From contig NZ_OY782507.1 in NCBI RefSeq assembly GCF_963677725.1, positions 1,860,001 to 1,924,000 on the forward strand: DNA of 64,000 nt, in the 5' to 3' direction. A program made the translations under genes and the position numbers. This document shows positions 45,172 through 54,258 of this stretch, piece by piece. Each line of letters opens with the position of its first letter. Within the stretch, counting starts at the first letter, position 1. The stretch is from an uncultured Cohaesibacter sp. GTDB lineage: Bacteria; Pseudomonadota; Alphaproteobacteria; Rhizobiales; Cohaesibacteraceae. A model generated the notes under the pieces. That model did not search any database. It worked only from the letters and a program-made list of their open reading frames with translations, and was not told where the DNA came from.

Positions 45172-45650
45172 GCCAACAATGGATCGGAGTTCTTGAACGT
45201 TCGCAAAGGCAATGTCGCCAAGTCAGAGACCGTTCGCTCTTTTCTGCAAACAGATCAAGCGACAAAGCCCTCCGCGCGACACCTTCGATAGGCAATCGTG
45301 GGACAAGCCACACATCTGTAGTACTAACCGTTCCGTCCCGCGGCGTTGCGCTACAGCTCGTTTGCAATCGCTTTGCGCTTACTGGCTGGGTTTAGGACTT
45401 TTATCGCTGAGAGGTCTTGAAATCGCCGTGCATATGGCCACCGACGATAGGCCTGAGCGTTTGGGTCGTTCCTTGATAAAGAGTGTTTTGCTCACGAATT
45501 TGTCCTCAACCAGAAAGCGGCACTACTAGGCCATAAAGCTGCACTGCACTCCGATACAAGGTCCGCAAACCGCAACTGCTTTGTACCGGTCCATGATAAT
45601 TCGGATGACAGGGAAGGGCCGGCTGTGATGCCGGCCCACTTGTTTTGTTT
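45172..45650. other. gap with a GC-rich hairpin
   Basis: About 480 bp between two convergent genes. GGGCCGGC (45616–45623) and GCCGGCCC (45630–45637) make a perfect 8-bp stem around TGTGAT. It is followed on the plus strand by a T-rich stretch, so it could end the secreted-protein transcript. No coding region was recognised. Confidence 0.5.
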
Positions 45651-46130
45651 TCAAATCTCAACACTTTCCGAAATGGCAAGGGCATCTGCAAGATCGACGC
45701 CCAGATATCGAACTGTGCTGTCCATCTTTGTATGGCCCAACAAAAGCTGCACAGCTCTTAGATTTCCAGTCTTTTTGTAGATCTGAGCGACTTTCGTTCG
45801 TCTCATGGAATGCGTTCCACATGCGCTTGACTCCAGTCCGATTGATTTAATCCAGCCTTTGAGAAGCCTTGCATACTGACGCGTTGAAATGTGGATCGAT
45901 CCAGATGCGAAGACGTCCGACACCTTCAGCCTGACCAAATCGCAACCACGCAACTTGCTATCGATAGCGAGATTGAAAAGAGCAAGATCTCGAACGCCAC
46001 CGGCCAACTCAAGTCTGACACGGATTGCCCAAACATGTTTCGGCAAAAGCGGGCGCTTCTGGCCGATAACCCTTCCGCGGTTCCAAGCCCGTTTCGATGG
46101 AATGATTACAGGCAAGTTGGAAGCAGACAT
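45651..46130 (-). CDS. tyrosine recombinase with internal deletion (probably inactive)
   Basis: A 159-aa tyrosine recombinase from the ATG at 46130 (GGAGGGA upstream). It shows the first catalytic Arg in IDSKLRGCDLV, the H-x-x-R in GTHSMRRTKVAQ, LLGHTKMDSTVRY with the nucleophile Tyr, and the usual C-terminus. As I recall this family, members are about 50 residues longer between VSDVFASG and STRQYARL. That part carries the beta-hairpin lysine (QSKTGKP-like) and is absent here, with the frame kept. Activity is therefore doubtful. It lies inside the island, opposite in direction to the secreted genes. Confidence 0.75.
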   Translation of the reverse strand: MSASNLPVIIPSKRAWNRGRVIGQKRPLLPKHVWAIRVRLELAGGVRDLALFNLAIDSKLRGCDLVRLKVSDVFASGSIHISTRQYARLLKGWIKSIGLESSACGTHSMRRTKVAQIYKKTGNLRAVQLLLGHTKMDSTVRYLGVDLADALAISESVEI

Positions 46131-46455
46131 TTTTCCCTCCATCTGTCCAACCCCACCGCACCCAAACACCCAGACATTGGGTATGGCGATTTTGATCCAA
46201 TTGCTGTTCCTCCGCAATTGATCGGTTGGAGCCCATAGTCGAGATTTGTTCTTTGCCAGCACAACCGGATGGTACAATCTCTTTGAATTGCCCCTAGACT
46301 TGTGGGCTTACCATAATGATCAGAAACCCATGGGTCTATCGGCAACAAGGTGCCGATAGAACTGATGAAATCGGGATGCGCATCCAGCCCGCATTCCTGA
46401 TTTAATCCAGAAATATTCACCTACCGACTAAGGTTAAGTTGGGGAGCGCATCCCT

Positions 46456-47523
46456 TCAGATACCGCTATAAAATGCCACCAACTCGACCTGACTGCTCAC
46501 ATCGGTTTTATTGTAGATTACTTTAAGGCGCTGACGAATGGAGGCGGGCTTAAGGTTCATGAGATCGGCAATGATGGCAGTGGTTTTTCCATCAGCCAGT
46601 AGTTCGAGGGTAATGACTTCAGCCTCAGTCAGATCAAATTCCTTCTTGAGACGGCTGCGTTTCAGCGCACTCGTATCGCCCAACTCTGTGCGAATTGCAC
46701 AGGTCTTAAATTTCATGAAAAAGTGGCGCAAACTGGGTGGAATTTGGATGACGAAAACATTGATATTTTTGCCTGCCTGCATGAACTGATAAGATTTACT
46801 CAGTGACATATCGGGATTCGAAAGCAGAACCTCCTTCAATTCTTCCTGGATTGTTTTGTTGACTTCATAAGGCAACAGTTTTTTTAGGCAGTCTTTTGTT
46901 TGGATCTCACCATCCCTGTCTATGGTGAAACTTTGCTCGCCATCAGCATCAAATACGAAGATTTCTGTTTCTGACCCATTCAAGAACTGGAAGAAATCAT
47001 AAATTCGCTGATGTGCAATTTCTGATGCGGATTTGGTCGCCTTTTCAAACAATGTCTGAATAGCCCTGACCAGGATAAAATCATCTTCACCAAGCGGAGG
47101 GTGATCGTTGGCGAAGTGAACTGTAAGGGGCCAATAGCCTTCGGGCGTCAGCAAACGGATCATGCATACATTGCCAAAGTTCCATGGATGGAGGAAATCA
47201 CGATAGATCGGCATGTCCTTACGGGCGGCTCGGTCGGGAAACACTTCATCGTCCGTGCAATATCCTCTCTCAAACATGATCTTCAAAACAGGCTCGCGGG
47301 CATCACCATGTATCCATTTCTTTTCTAGATACACAGTCATCGCTTCCTTGATGCGCTTGGTGCCTGCAGTCCAAAGACCGCGAAAGTTCGGGTTCGACGC
47401 TGGCAGTAGCGTCCCGGTCGCACCAAAAAGGAAATTGATCTCTTCGCAGACATTATCCCATATCCGCGCATCAGATGCGGCGTCTTCGAGTAGGTTTTCA
47501 AGGCGTTCGAGATCGTGTGTCAT
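46456..47523 (-). CDS. LuxR-type transcriptional regulator
   Basis: A 355-aa regulator. The C-terminal ~65 residues form a LuxR/GerE helix-turn-helix: FDLTEAEVITLELLADGKTTAIIADLMNLKPASIRQRLKVIYNKT. Before it is a long N-terminal region (about 1–285) with no recognised autoinducer or receiver domain. It resembles the sensing half of the many alphaproteobacterial 'helix-turn-helix transcriptional regulator' proteins. The start at 47523 is the first ATG of the frame. Nearby targets may be the symporter-like gene upstream on the same strand or the island's exported proteins; this is a guess. Confidence 0.75.
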   Translation of the reverse strand: MTHDLERLENLLEDAASDARIWDNVCEEINFLFGATGTLLPASNPNFRGLWTAGTKRIKEAMTVYLEKKWIHGDAREPVLKIMFERGYCTDDEVFPDRAARKDMPIYRDFLHPWNFGNVCMIRLLTPEGYWPLTVHFANDHPPLGEDDFILVRAIQTLFEKATKSASEIAHQRIYDFFQFLNGSETEIFVFDADGEQSFTIDRDGEIQTKDCLKKLLPYEVNKTIQEELKEVLLSNPDMSLSKSYQFMQAGKNINVFVIQIPPSLRHFFMKFKTCAIRTELGDTSALKRSRLKKEFDLTEAEVITLELLADGKTTAIIADLMNLKPASIRQRLKVIYNKTDVSSQVELVAFYSGI

Positions 47524-47695
47524 CTAGTTTCCCAATTGTTCCGACAGCCAAAGACAAGAAAAATACAAGCCTGAATAAAAAACAAGAAAGGCAGCCTCTT
47601 CCGTAGGTCCCGGAGCGTATTATTGTATAGTTTTATCCGAAAAATACTTGAACTTTTCGGGGCTGCCCATTGGTCGCGCGACAAGGTGTTCAGGT

Positions 47696-48562
47696 TCAAA
47701 TTTCTTTTATCGACCGAAACCACACAAGCACCGGACAGATAGCGAAGTAAACCAACACCCCATAAATGGCACTTGCCAGCGCATAATCATTAAAACCAGC
47801 TGCGTTATGGGTCAGCAATGTTGCCACCGTGATCCCGAGTGCGCCATTTTGAACACCGGTCTCGATCGAGATGGTTTTGGCATGTTGCCTGTCACATCCC
47901 AGAGCGAGCGGAACGAGAAAGCTAAGGGCAATCAACAGGAAAAACAGGACGGTCAGCGACCCTCCCAGAAGCTGCAGATTCTCAATAAACGAAGTCCAGT
48001 TCCCGACCACAGCCCCGGTGACTATCATAAGGAGCAATATGATAGACACCTTTGTCAGAACGGCCCCTGCTCTGTCAGCAAATGGTGTTGCAACATGGCG
48101 AAGGAAAATACCAATTGAAATCGGCAGGACTGACAGAAGAAAGGCTCTTAAAGCGATGCCTCTGAGATCGAGGAAAACAGCAGTATTTTCCACGAAGTAA
48201 TACTCAGACCACTTTAATACGACAGGTACCGTGATAACGCTCAACAAGCTGCTCACAGATGTCATAGAGATCGAAAGCGCGACATCACCTCTCGCAAATT
48301 TGGTGAACAGATTGCTTGTGTTTCCTCCGGGACAGGCCGCAAGGAGCATTACGCCAACTGCGATACTTCCTGTTATTCCGAACGCTTTAACAACGCCAAA
48401 TGAAATGACCGGGATCATTATTGTCTGACAGGCGAGCCCGACAAAGAATGATTTGGGCCATCTGGCTATTCTGGTGAAGTCTTTGATCGACAAACCAAGT
48501 CCAAGGGAAAGCATTATTATTCCAACCGACGCTGGCAGGAATACCCGAATGACTAAATCCAT
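47696..48562 (-). CDS. bile acid:sodium symporter (BASS) family transporter
   Basis: A 288-aa membrane protein with 8–10 hydrophobic segments. The family segment VGVMLLAACPGGNTSNLFTKFARGDVALSISMTSVSSLLS (around residues 68–107) carries the conserved GG(N/T) sodium-site region. The second signature, ETGVQNGALGITVA, is near residue 235. BASS proteins move bile acids, pantoate, pyruvate or other organic anions with sodium; the substrate here is unknown. The gene is on the minus strand of the island, 172 bp upstream of the LuxR-type gene. Confidence 0.85.
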   Translation of the reverse strand: MDLVIRVFLPASVGIIMLSLGLGLSIKDFTRIARWPKSFFVGLACQTIMIPVISFGVVKAFGITGSIAVGVMLLAACPGGNTSNLFTKFARGDVALSISMTSVSSLLSVITVPVVLKWSEYYFVENTAVFLDLRGIALRAFLLSVLPISIGIFLRHVATPFADRAGAVLTKVSIILLLMIVTGAVVGNWTSFIENLQLLGGSLTVLFFLLIALSFLVPLALGCDRQHAKTISIETGVQNGALGITVATLLTHNAAGFNDYALASAIYGVLVYFAICPVLVWFRSIKEI

Positions 48563-48644
48563 GTCTTCTCTTTGCTTTCCAACTCATTGAGCTAATTAAA
48601 TTTTTTATATCGCCACCATGAATCAAAAACGGTGCATTCATAAA

Positions 48645-48665
48645 CACACTACCATATGGCACTTG
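48645..48665. repeat. 21-bp direct repeat, copy 1
   Basis: A 21-bp repeat with ACACTACCATATGGCACTT at its core occurs here and, identically, at 48886–48906. The inner CCATATGG is a palindrome. The repeats bracket about 220 bp that fits no gene. Confidence 0.8.
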
Positions 48666-48885
48666 TTGTTCTTCGTTTCCTTCACTCTAGTATGTTCAAA
48701 CAATTTAGCGAGGTCGCGTGAACCACAACAGGCTTCACGCAAGGTGGCGACGATCTGATCTTCGGCGTCGATATCATCATGACCGAAGACGCTGCCCGTC
48801 GACCCATCAAGCTTTTGTCATAACGATCAAAAGAAAGAACACGTTTTAAGGGTGATGTGTCCGTCTTTAGTGTCTTTGTTGTAAG
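48666..48885. other. unexplained unit between 21-bp repeats
   Basis: The sequence from the symporter start (48562) to the SH3 gene (48995) has no supported gene. Between the two 21-bp repeats a plus-strand fragment reads GGDDLIFG, like one turn of an RTX calcium-binding repeat, but without an open frame around it. A small non-autonomous insertion or a decayed gene is possible. Confidence 0.4.
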
Positions 48886-48906
48886 CACACTACCATATGG
48901 CACTTG
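48886..48906. repeat. 21-bp direct repeat, copy 2
   Basis: Second, identical copy of the repeat at 48645–48665, about 90 bp upstream of the SH3-domain gene. Confidence 0.8.
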
Positions 48907-48994
48907 GAGTTACAAAAACGGCCTACTAGTAAATTTTGATTATAGGATTTTGCACGGGGTGTGTCTGATTTCTATTTTGGAGAGAAGACGTCTA

Positions 48995-50164
48995 ATGATC
49001 AAGCTTCCCAGATATCTAGGTCTCATTGCTTTGCTGACAGCAGTCGCAGGCACAGCGGCTGCTGTTATCACGCCAGGCCCTGCTCAAGCACAGGCCGTTG
49101 AATTCAAGCAAGTTATAGGCATTGGCCAGAATGACAGCCTCAATATGCGTACAGGTCCAGGGACTGGTTTTGCCGATATTGGAGATGTACGCAATGGGGC
49201 CATCGTAAAAGTGTGGGGCTATGACAGCACGGGCCGCTGGGCCAAGCTGCGCCGAACTGGACGTGACGTATGGGTTTCTGCCAAATATCTGGCTGATGTA
49301 GAAGCCAATCCTGATGTCAGCATACAGCCAAACGCCAATAGGCTTGGAGCGCATTTGGTCACCGGAATACCGTCGGACGATCCCGATGGTGGCTTGAATA
49401 TGCGCTTCAAACCAAATCGCCAGGGACGCGTTAAAGCGACACTTCCCCTTAGCACGCCTGTTGACGTCATGCGGCTCAGCGCGGATGGCAAATGGTCTTT
49501 CATCCGTGGTCCCTTTGGCAAAGGTTGGGTACGCAACAGCCACTTGGTCAAGGCTTTGCCGCAAAACAACCCTGCCCCGCAGCCAGCCGCCACTGAATTG
49601 AGCCAGGATCCGAACGGCAATTCCCTGCCTGGTGTCTTCACTGTGATTGGTGTTGCTCAGGGGGATCGATTGTGGGTTCGAAACAAATCCAATGCCACAT
49701 CTGCTCCCGTCTCCAATCTTGCCCCCGCTGGTCCTGTCTTGGTTCTGGCATGGCGCACCAACGGCTGGGCCAAGGTCTCTATCGGCCAAAATATTGGCTA
49801 TGTGAATGGCGCTTTCCTCCAATATGGCGGCGGACAAAAGATGCGAAACGGCTTTCCCCTTGGGCTCACATGCGCAGGGACAGAGCCATTCTGGACGCTC
49901 GACTTGAATGGCGATCAAACAGTTTCTTTTCGGCCAGCAGATCGGCCCAATCCGCGGGTGATTGATTTGCAAATGACGGCTCCTGCGAACAGTCTGGATG
50001 GCTATCCTTTTGGTTTTCGCGCGGGCCGTCTTTCTGGCCGCCTTGACCAAGCTTCATGCTCCGATGGCATGTCAGATATCGAGTATGGCTGGAGCCTGAC
50101 ATTGATACGAAATGAACCCAACGGCCCCACCACAACAGCCTATGGCTGCTGCCGATTGCGCTAG
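48995..50164 (+). CDS. secreted SH3-repeat protein with COG3650-like C-domain
   Basis: A 389-aa exported protein from the ATG at 48995 (GGAGAGAAG upstream). The signal peptide ends about residue 33 (AQAQA). Three bacterial SH3-like units follow, each with its core motif: LNMRTGPGTGFADIG (about 50), LNMRFKPNRQGRV (about 130) and LWVRNKSNATSAPV (about 230). The C-terminal ~105 residues begin CAGTEPFWTLDLNGD, like the COG3650 domain of predicted exported proteins, and hold four more cysteines. Bacterial SH3 domains usually bind cell-wall peptides, so a periplasmic or envelope role is likely. Confidence 0.75.
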   Translation: MIKLPRYLGLIALLTAVAGTAAAVITPGPAQAQAVEFKQVIGIGQNDSLNMRTGPGTGFADIGDVRNGAIVKVWGYDSTGRWAKLRRTGRDVWVSAKYLADVEANPDVSIQPNANRLGAHLVTGIPSDDPDGGLNMRFKPNRQGRVKATLPLSTPVDVMRLSADGKWSFIRGPFGKGWVRNSHLVKALPQNNPAPQPAATELSQDPNGNSLPGVFTVIGVAQGDRLWVRNKSNATSAPVSNLAPAGPVLVLAWRTNGWAKVSIGQNIGYVNGAFLQYGGGQKMRNGFPLGLTCAGTEPFWTLDLNGDQTVSFRPADRPNPRVIDLQMTAPANSLDGYPFGFRAGRLSGRLDQASCSDGMSDIEYGWSLTLIRNEPNGPTTTAYGCCRLR

Positions 50165-50371
50165 ACAAAATCGCATAGAGCAACGGCTTTGCAGATGGAT
50201 GCGACCAATGAATCGAGGCGAAGGACACTGGAATTTTCTGTTTTGCTAAGGCTGACCATTCTCGGCTGAAAATCGGCTGTGCCAGTCATGCAAGACATCG
50301 CCTTCCAATTTAAATTTAACCGGGCTTGCGAATTCCAATTCTCAGGCAATTTGCAATGACCAATTCATAAT

Positions 50372-53300
50372 ATGAGCCTTATCATGCGAATATTACTCCT
50401 CATACTAATGATGCTTCTGCCGTGGCAGATGGCATGGGCGCAAACCCCAGCTTCCGGCACTTTTGATGCGTCTCTCATCACTCTGGCCAAAAGCTGCACG
50501 CCGCCAGTGGATGGCCAATATCAAGGTGCCTCCGGTAAGCTCTGGAATTGCCAAATTGTGGTGGACGTCACTGCCGCCACGAGTGCCAACACGAGCAACC
50601 CGAATTTCAACGGCTATTTAACTATAAACGACGTTGTAACACCGACTGTAGGCACCGGAGCACAGATCGTTTCCATGACGTCTCAATCCGGCAACTTCAA
50701 TTGTGCCAGCGGTCAGGCCTGCATTATTGTTGGTCAGCTTTTCGCGACCACTGGCATCGAAACAATTGATGTGCAGGTGTTCCTGTCGGAAAATGGCCAG
50801 ACCGAAACATTCGGCGCGACCAATTGTTCGTCCGGCACCTATTTTGCCGGTTTGGGACAACTCACAGCCATATCTGGCTCCTGTGTCTCCACCAGTTGGA
50901 CGGGTAGCTCGGATGGTGTTGACCCAATTTCGGGTAACGATAGTATCCAGTCTCCATCCTCAGGATTCACATCAAACCCTGATATCAGCAACGGCACAAC
51001 AGAGCCGCACGCTGATAATTTGGGCCTTGCGACAGCGAGTGACGGCACAAACGATCAAACTGGACCCAACACAGGTAACAACTCGGGCAACAACACCAAT
51101 GACGGCGGCTCCGATACCGGCACTGGCACTGGCACCGACACTGGCACCGACACTGGCACCGATACTGGCACCGATACAAACCTCGACACTGCCAAAAGCT
51201 GCGATCCGATCGTCAGCTTGGGCAACGGCAGTTATTCTCTGACATGCCAACTCACTGTGACGGGCAGCAATCTGCCTGCAGGCCAGACCATCGTATTGGT
51301 AGATCTTTTTGCCGGCCAAACTGGCAATTCCATGGGGTTGTTGCCTTTCCTAACCAACTTCAGTTCCAACGAGCCTTGGTCTTGCGGAGAGCTCAATACG
51401 AACATTCAAGGCTGCACGCTTGATCCTGCGGATTTGGCCGCGGCGGGTGGCACATCAACCTTGTCCACCACAACTGTGTTCCAAAACCCGGACAATCAGG
51501 CACAGGCATTCAACTGCTTGCAGGTTGATACAAAGAAAGGCTTTCCTGCGCCGGGTGGCAAAAGCGTCCGTCAACCTTTGCCAAGTGGCATCAAGGGCTT
51601 TTCAAAGGGTCTGAACAAATCTGCGCATTCACAGTTTGGCGATGTGTGTGTCGTCGTGGATATTCCCAAACCCGACGACAAACCAACGGTGACCGGCAAG
51701 GTACAAAAACGCTGTCAGCAGATGCCGCGATTTGGATCCTACATCAATCTGATTTGTGAGATTAATGTTTCTCTATCGGGGCCAGTTTCCGGCACCGTTA
51801 CTGTGTCGGATCTATTCACTCAGCTTTCAGGCTCCCCTGTGTCCTATGTTGCGCAGTTGGGCGGCAACGAACCAGCATGGACCTGCAACAGCCCAGCGTT
51901 CTCAGCTCAAAATCCGATGGCATGCTCCATTTCTGGGGCCGATTTGGCAAACCTTGGCAATTCGGCAGGCATTTGGGTGCAGTTTTCGTTCCTTGCGAGT
52001 GACTATAAAGAAGCAACATTTGAAAACTGTGGCACCATCTCCATGGGCGACACACAACTTGCCGATCCCGATTGCGTTCCTCTTGGAAATGGCAATGGAG
52101 GTACAGGTGACGATGGCAACAACAATGATGGCGGGCTGGTTTCTCAAAATCCCGGCAGCGTCGCCACCCCAAACCCGTCAGTCATGGCCGACGATGGGGG
52201 TGGTACACCTTTGTGGCCGGATGTCGTCGACGGTCTGGTGATAGGTTCACCGGTACCCGATTTTCCAAAGCCAACACAAGCCAATCTGCAAGTCAGTAAA
52301 AAGAGTATTGGAGCCTGCCGCATCAACCGGAGCGCACAAACCTATGAGTGCCGGTTCCAACTGACGGTCACGAATGTGGGCTCAGGATCTTACAATGGTC
52401 CAGTATCCTTGCTCGATCAGTTTGGGCAGCCACACCCAACTGAATTTAGTTTGACCACAGCCAACGGCTGGTCTTGTTCAAGCAATAGCAATGCCATCGC
52501 CAGCTGTCTCAACCCAAGCCTCAATCTGGCACCAGGTCAGGTCAGCCAGTTTGAAATGGTTGTGACTTTCCCGGGGCTTAGCAAGGGTGGCATATCCGAC
52601 AATTGTGCCAAACTTGCCGTGCCCACATCAAACACCCAGCGCATTGCCATGATCCAACAGATCATGAACGATCGCGGGCTCAATGCTGGGGTGGTTGATG
52701 GCAAGGACGGCCCGAACACACGTCGTGCGCTCTCTCAGCTGAAGGCTGAGCTGGGTCTACCTGATACGCAGTCCATTGATGAGGGTCTTTTTAATGCTCT
52801 CGGTTTGGGCGGGGAATCCAAACCCGCATGCGTTAAATTCAAACTGCCGCCAATGCCTCGGCCAATTCCAAACTGCGACAGCACAACGGCAGTCCAGAAG
52901 GGGGATGCCTGTTTTTGTCGCTACAGCAATATGGCCCAGATCAGCCCGTCGAAATGCGCGTGCAGATCTGGCCTTGATCTGGTGAAGGGAAAAGGCTGCT
53001 TCGTACCGCACATCACACCAAAACCAGTGCCGAATGTGCCAAGATGTGACCCACGTAGCACTCGCAGTCGTGGCGACAGATGCCGTTGCCTCTACAAAGG
53101 CATGGTTCAGGTCAGCCCCACAAGCTGTGCTTGTAAAAGAGGGACCAAGCTGGTTCCTGGCAAAGGCTGCGTGAGACCCGTCATCAAGCCAAGACCTCTG
53201 CCAGACGCACCCAAGTGCGACCCTCGCACCACCCGCGGTCGTGGCGACAGATGCGGATGCCTCTATAAAGGCATGGTTCAGATCAGCCCCACAAACTGTG

Positions 53301-53668
53301 TTTGCAAAAGAGGGACCAAGCTGGTTCCTGGCAAAGGCTGCGTAAGACCTGTCATCAAGCCAAGACCTCTGCCAGACGGACCCAAGTGCGACCCTCGCAC
53401 CACACGGGCTCGCGGAAATAGGTGTGTTTGCATCATAAAGGGTGCTGTCAAAATCTCAGCGACGAAATGTGGATGTCGTTCAAATGCTCAGATGATTGAT
53501 GGCCGCTGCGTTCCATTCCGTACCCGTCCAACCCCGGACAAACCAAAACCGGGTAAGCCAAGGCGCGGTCAACCAAGGCAAGACAAAGCGGTTCCAGGCA
53601 TATCGCTAGATTTAGCTCCAGCGCTTAAATTTGAACCGGGCAGAGCAATTCTCCAGTTCAAGAACTGA
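50372..53668 (+). CDS. large secreted protein: DUF11-like repeats, peptidoglycan-binding domain, Cys-rich repeats
   Basis: A 1098-aa exported protein. The signal peptide ends MAWAQ (about residue 24). Four DUF11-like beta repeats start at about 38, 270, 448 and 640, each opening with a Lys-Ser/Arg-Cys element and holding a TWSC-type cysteine. Between repeats 1 and 2 lies an Asn/Gly/Asp/Thr low-complexity linker (about 230–269). Residues about 757–812 form a peptidoglycan-binding domain (IQQIMNDRGLNAGVVDGKDGPNTRRAL). The end carries four Cys-rich units of about 57 residues (833–1050) with six cysteines each, then a Pro/Lys tail. The architecture suggests a cell-wall-attached surface or adhesion protein. 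No known function. Confidence 0.75.
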   Translation: MSLIMRILLLILMMLLPWQMAWAQTPASGTFDASLITLAKSCTPPVDGQYQGASGKLWNCQIVVDVTAATSANTSNPNFNGYLTINDVVTPTVGTGAQIVSMTSQSGNFNCASGQACIIVGQLFATTGIETIDVQVFLSENGQTETFGATNCSSGTYFAGLGQLTAISGSCVSTSWTGSSDGVDPISGNDSIQSPSSGFTSNPDISNGTTEPHADNLGLATASDGTNDQTGPNTGNNSGNNTNDGGSDTGTGTGTDTGTDTGTDTGTDTNLDTAKSCDPIVSLGNGSYSLTCQLTVTGSNLPAGQTIVLVDLFAGQTGNSMGLLPFLTNFSSNEPWSCGELNTNIQGCTLDPADLAAAGGTSTLSTTTVFQNPDNQAQAFNCLQVDTKKGFPAPGGKSVRQPLPSGIKGFSKGLNKSAHSQFGDVCVVVDIPKPDDKPTVTGKVQKRCQQMPRFGSYINLICEINVSLSGPVSGTVTVSDLFTQLSGSPVSYVAQLGGNEPAWTCNSPAFSAQNPMACSISGADLANLGNSAGIWVQFSFLASDYKEATFENCGTISMGDTQLADPDCVPLGNGNGGTGDDGNNNDGGLVSQNPGSVATPNPSVMADDGGGTPLWPDVVDGLVIGSPVPDFPKPTQANLQVSKKSIGACRINRSAQTYECRFQLTVTNVGSGSYNGPVSLLDQFGQPHPTEFSLTTANGWSCSSNSNAIASCLNPSLNLAPGQVSQFEMVVTFPGLSKGGISDNCAKLAVPTSNTQRIAMIQQIMNDRGLNAGVVDGKDGPNTRRALSQLKAELGLPDTQSIDEGLFNALGLGGESKPACVKFKLPPMPRPIPNCDSTTAVQKGDACFCRYSNMAQISPSKCACRSGLDLVKGKGCFVPHITPKPVPNVPRCDPRSTRSRGDRCRCLYKGMVQVSPTSCACKRGTKLVPGKGCVRPVIKPRPLPDAPKCDPRTTRGRGDRCGCLYKGMVQISPTNCVCKRGTKLVPGKGCVRPVIKPRPLPDGPKCDPRTTRARGNRCVCIIKGAVKISATKCGCRSNAQMIDGRCVPFRTRPTPDKPKPGKPRRGQPRQDKAVPGISLDLAPALKFEPGRAILQFKN
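51112..51176 (+). repeat. 12-bp tandem repeat in the low-complexity linker
   Basis: Units of the form GACACTGGCACC, with slight changes, are repeated head to tail and encode Asp/Gly-Thr pairs. Length change here would keep the reading frame and alter the spacer between two DUF11-like repeats. Confidence 0.75.
53040..53500 (+). repeat. 171-bp tandem repeats encoding Cys-rich units
   Basis: Segments starting near 53071, 53242 and 53413 are spaced by 171 bp (57 codons). The first two are nearly identical over their whole length, and the third is more diverged. The near-identity suggests recent duplication or gene conversion within the gene. Confidence 0.8.
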
Positions 53669-53677
53669 TCAAAAAGC

Positions 53678-53702
53678 GGGAGGGCTAGTCTTTAGCCCTC
53701 CC
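53678..53702 (+). terminator. stem-loop terminator after the 1098-aa gene
   Basis: GGGAGGGCTA (53678–53687) pairs with TAGCCCTCCC (53693–53702) around 5 nt, 10 bp after the stop codon. Only a short TT follows on the plus strand, so termination may be partial. Confidence 0.65.
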
Positions 53703-54238
53703 TTATCCTGACAATTGGCGGGATTTTTGCATTCAATAGATTTTGTAACCAAGGTGGCTTAAAGCTTTGAGAGGCCTTGCGTTGAGACAGGCTCAGTTTC
53801 AACAGATATAGTCCCTAGCTCGCACGATGATCCGCATCGTTTTGCAAGCTCTGCCGATTTTGATATGAGGCATTATGCTGAATTTCCAGCCAGGATCTTA
53901 GTGTGTGACTCATAATTCAATTGGCATTTCGACTGCCGGAATGTGGCGTCGGAATTGGCGGGGCAATTCATTCAGTGCGTTCCTCTATCGCTATCACAAT
54001 CTTGTCGAGTACCCTTTCAATCGCCTCAAACATGCAGGACGTATAGCAACCCGCTTTACTTACGATAGCACCACAGAATCGAACTTCAATCGCTGGTGAA
54101 ACCCTGAACCCGGGTTCCATTTCTGGCAAAACCAACAGATTTCCCGCGCCTTAAGCTGGTACACAATCTTGGACCACAAGCTATGTACCACCCGACTAGT
54201 TCATTGTTTCTATTTCGTTTTTAGACTTTGAAATCGCC
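53703..54238. other. right end of the island, non-coding
   Basis: Apart from the transposase remnant at 53975–54099, no gene or ordered structure is seen before the right att repeat. Confidence 0.5.
53975..54099 (+). pseudogene. IS5-type transposase C-terminal remnant
   Basis: About 40 codons read FLYRYHNLVEYPFNRLKHAG and then RIATRFTYDST. This is the C-terminal signature of IS5-family transposases (RYRNLVERxFNRLKxFRRIATRYD-like), including the catalytic-region glutamate. Nothing upstream belongs to the gene, and no inverted repeats were found. It is a decayed insertion sequence near the right end of the island. Confidence 0.65.
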
Positions 54239-54258
54239 CCCGCTTAGCTCCACCATTT
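54239..54258 (+). repeat. attR: right copy of the island att repeat
   Basis: An exact copy of the 20 bp at 40829–40848 (tRNA-Ala 3' end plus ATTT). No tRNA structure precedes it. The sequence after it is again an integrase start. Confidence 0.85.

Larger units (their letters stand above)
40829..54258 (+). mobile_element. tRNA-Ala genomic island (~13.4 kb)
   Basis: The segment is bounded by identical 20-bp att repeats, the left one being the tRNA 3' end. It contains a broken integrase next to the tRNA, a second defective recombinase (45651–46130), an IS5-type remnant and unlinked cargo that is mostly exported protein. It is visibly poorer in G+C than the flanking housekeeping regions in several stretches (41.9–42.4, 48.5–49.0 and 53.7–54.2 kb). 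Neither integrase looks active, so the island appears fixed. A second copy of the integrase start outside the right repeat points to serial insertion at this site. Confidence 0.8.

Noticed and set aside
48737-48766. RTX-like nonapeptide GGDDLIFG
   Set aside because: A single turn only, without an open frame or neighbouring repeats; most likely chance or decay.
51112-51176. CRISPR-like short repeats
   Set aside because: The 12-bp units are contiguous, in frame and without spacers; they encode a Gly/Thr/Asp linker. No CRISPR array was seen in the window.
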